NCBI GenBank assembly: GCA_964348015.1
Contig: CAYGBC010000040.1
Coordinates: 1-42,169, forward strand
Origin: SOIA01 sp964348015
GTDB taxonomy: Bacteria; Acidobacteriota; Aminicenantia; Aminicenantales; Aminicenantaceae
Reading direction: 5' to 3'
Length of the DNA: 42,169 nucleotides
Shown: positions 41,978-42,169 of the stretch, in pieces
How positions within the stretch are numbered: position 1 is the stretch's first letter
Layout: every line of letters begins with the position of its first letter
Program-made: the position numbers and the translations under genes
The notes under the pieces: model-generated
Told to the model about the DNA's origin: nothing
Database searches by the model: none
The model's input: only the letters and a program-made list of their open reading frames with translations

Positions 41978-42040
41978 ACTTCCCTCCTGTTAAACACTAA
42001 ATTCTTAACGAAGGTGCGAGTCAGCGAGAGGGGGGTTGAG

Positions 42041-42169
42041 ATGATGGGAAAAGCGAAAAACAGGACGAAAGTGCTGGTCACCGGCGCGGCCGGTTTTATC
42101 GGAAGCCACCTGCTCGAAGCGCTGATAGAAAAAGACTATGATGTGGTCGGACTGATCACTGAAACAGAT
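42041..42169 (+). CDS. NAD-dependent epimerase/dehydratase (SDR), N-terminus only, cut by window edge
   Basis: Forty-three codons are visible, starting MMGKAKNRTKVLVTGAAGFI and including the Rossmann motif GAAGFIGSHLLEAL. This is the NAD(P) binding start of an extended SDR such as a nucleotide-sugar epimerase. A G-rich site (GAGAGGGGGG) precedes the ATG pair at 42041/42044. The Pho-box-like repeats upstream suggest induction by phosphate starvation. Confidence 0.85.
   Translation, partial: MMGKAKNRTKVLVTGAAGFIGSHLLEALIEKDYDVVGLITETD

Noticed and set aside
41742..42040. Selenocysteine tRNA (selC) near selB
   Set aside because: No cloverleaf or T-loop sequence was found here; the gap holds promoter and Pho-box-like sequence.

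Overview
The window reads as chromosomal DNA from an anaerobic, Gram-negative-type bacterium of intermediate GC. The evidence is the iron-sulfur flavoenzyme machinery, a lipoprotein signal, an outer-membrane beta-barrel ending in Phe, a type II secretion pseudopilin-like protein, and sigma-70-type promoters with TATAAT or TACAAT boxes. The mix of a DUF885 protein, an S55-type peptidase, a serine palmitoyltransferase-like enzyme, a C1 peptidase and many short palindromic repeats would fit Aminicenantes or related Acidobacteriota-like lineages. That placement is inference; no rRNA or tRNA gene is present to test it.

Layout. 1-3300: an edge-truncated DUF401 membrane protein, a short RNase HIII and a CoA-transferase, all on the minus strand. 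3300-3520: an array of REP-like units. 3633-12091: a tightly coupled minus-strand operon (alanine dehydrogenase-like, NuoE, NuoF, a NuoG/formate-dehydrogenase-like protein, NfnA, NfnB) that should move electrons among NADH, ferredoxin and NADPH. 12461-15950: cation exchanger, amidohydrolase and MBL-fold hydrolase. 16063-17714: GHMP sugar kinase and elongation factor P. 17841-21825: secreted propeller protein and S55 peptidase. 21895-24170: a divergent pair, serine palmitoyltransferase-like enzyme and SDR, that may make sphingolipids. 24458-30664: a DsbD-alpha-like protein, FabH, DUF885, TatD, polyprenyl synthase and a CYTH protein. 30675-34068: RNA polymerase omega with a long basic tail, then pseudopilin-like protein, beta-barrel and C1 peptidase. 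34447-37089: small and membrane proteins. 37113-41741: a selB-led operon. 42041 to the right edge: a second SDR behind a Pho-box-like repeat.

The most interesting region is 37113-41741. selB is followed on the same strand by a small membrane protein that ends Cys-Pro-Thr-UGA-CAG-stop, a NapH-like membrane polyferredoxin, and a secreted protein whose frame continues 39 protein-like codons past an in-frame UGA. Read with selenocysteine, the first gains a C-terminal CxxU and the second a UxxxC. Both UGAs have a short hairpin 14-15 nt downstream. I interpret this as a possible undescribed selenium-dependent extracytoplasmic redox system encoded next to its own decoding factor.

Intergenic regions carry several families of short inverted-repeat elements of about 50-290 bp, some nested inside one another, plus REP-like hairpins. 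No transposase, CRISPR array, tRNA or rRNA was seen.
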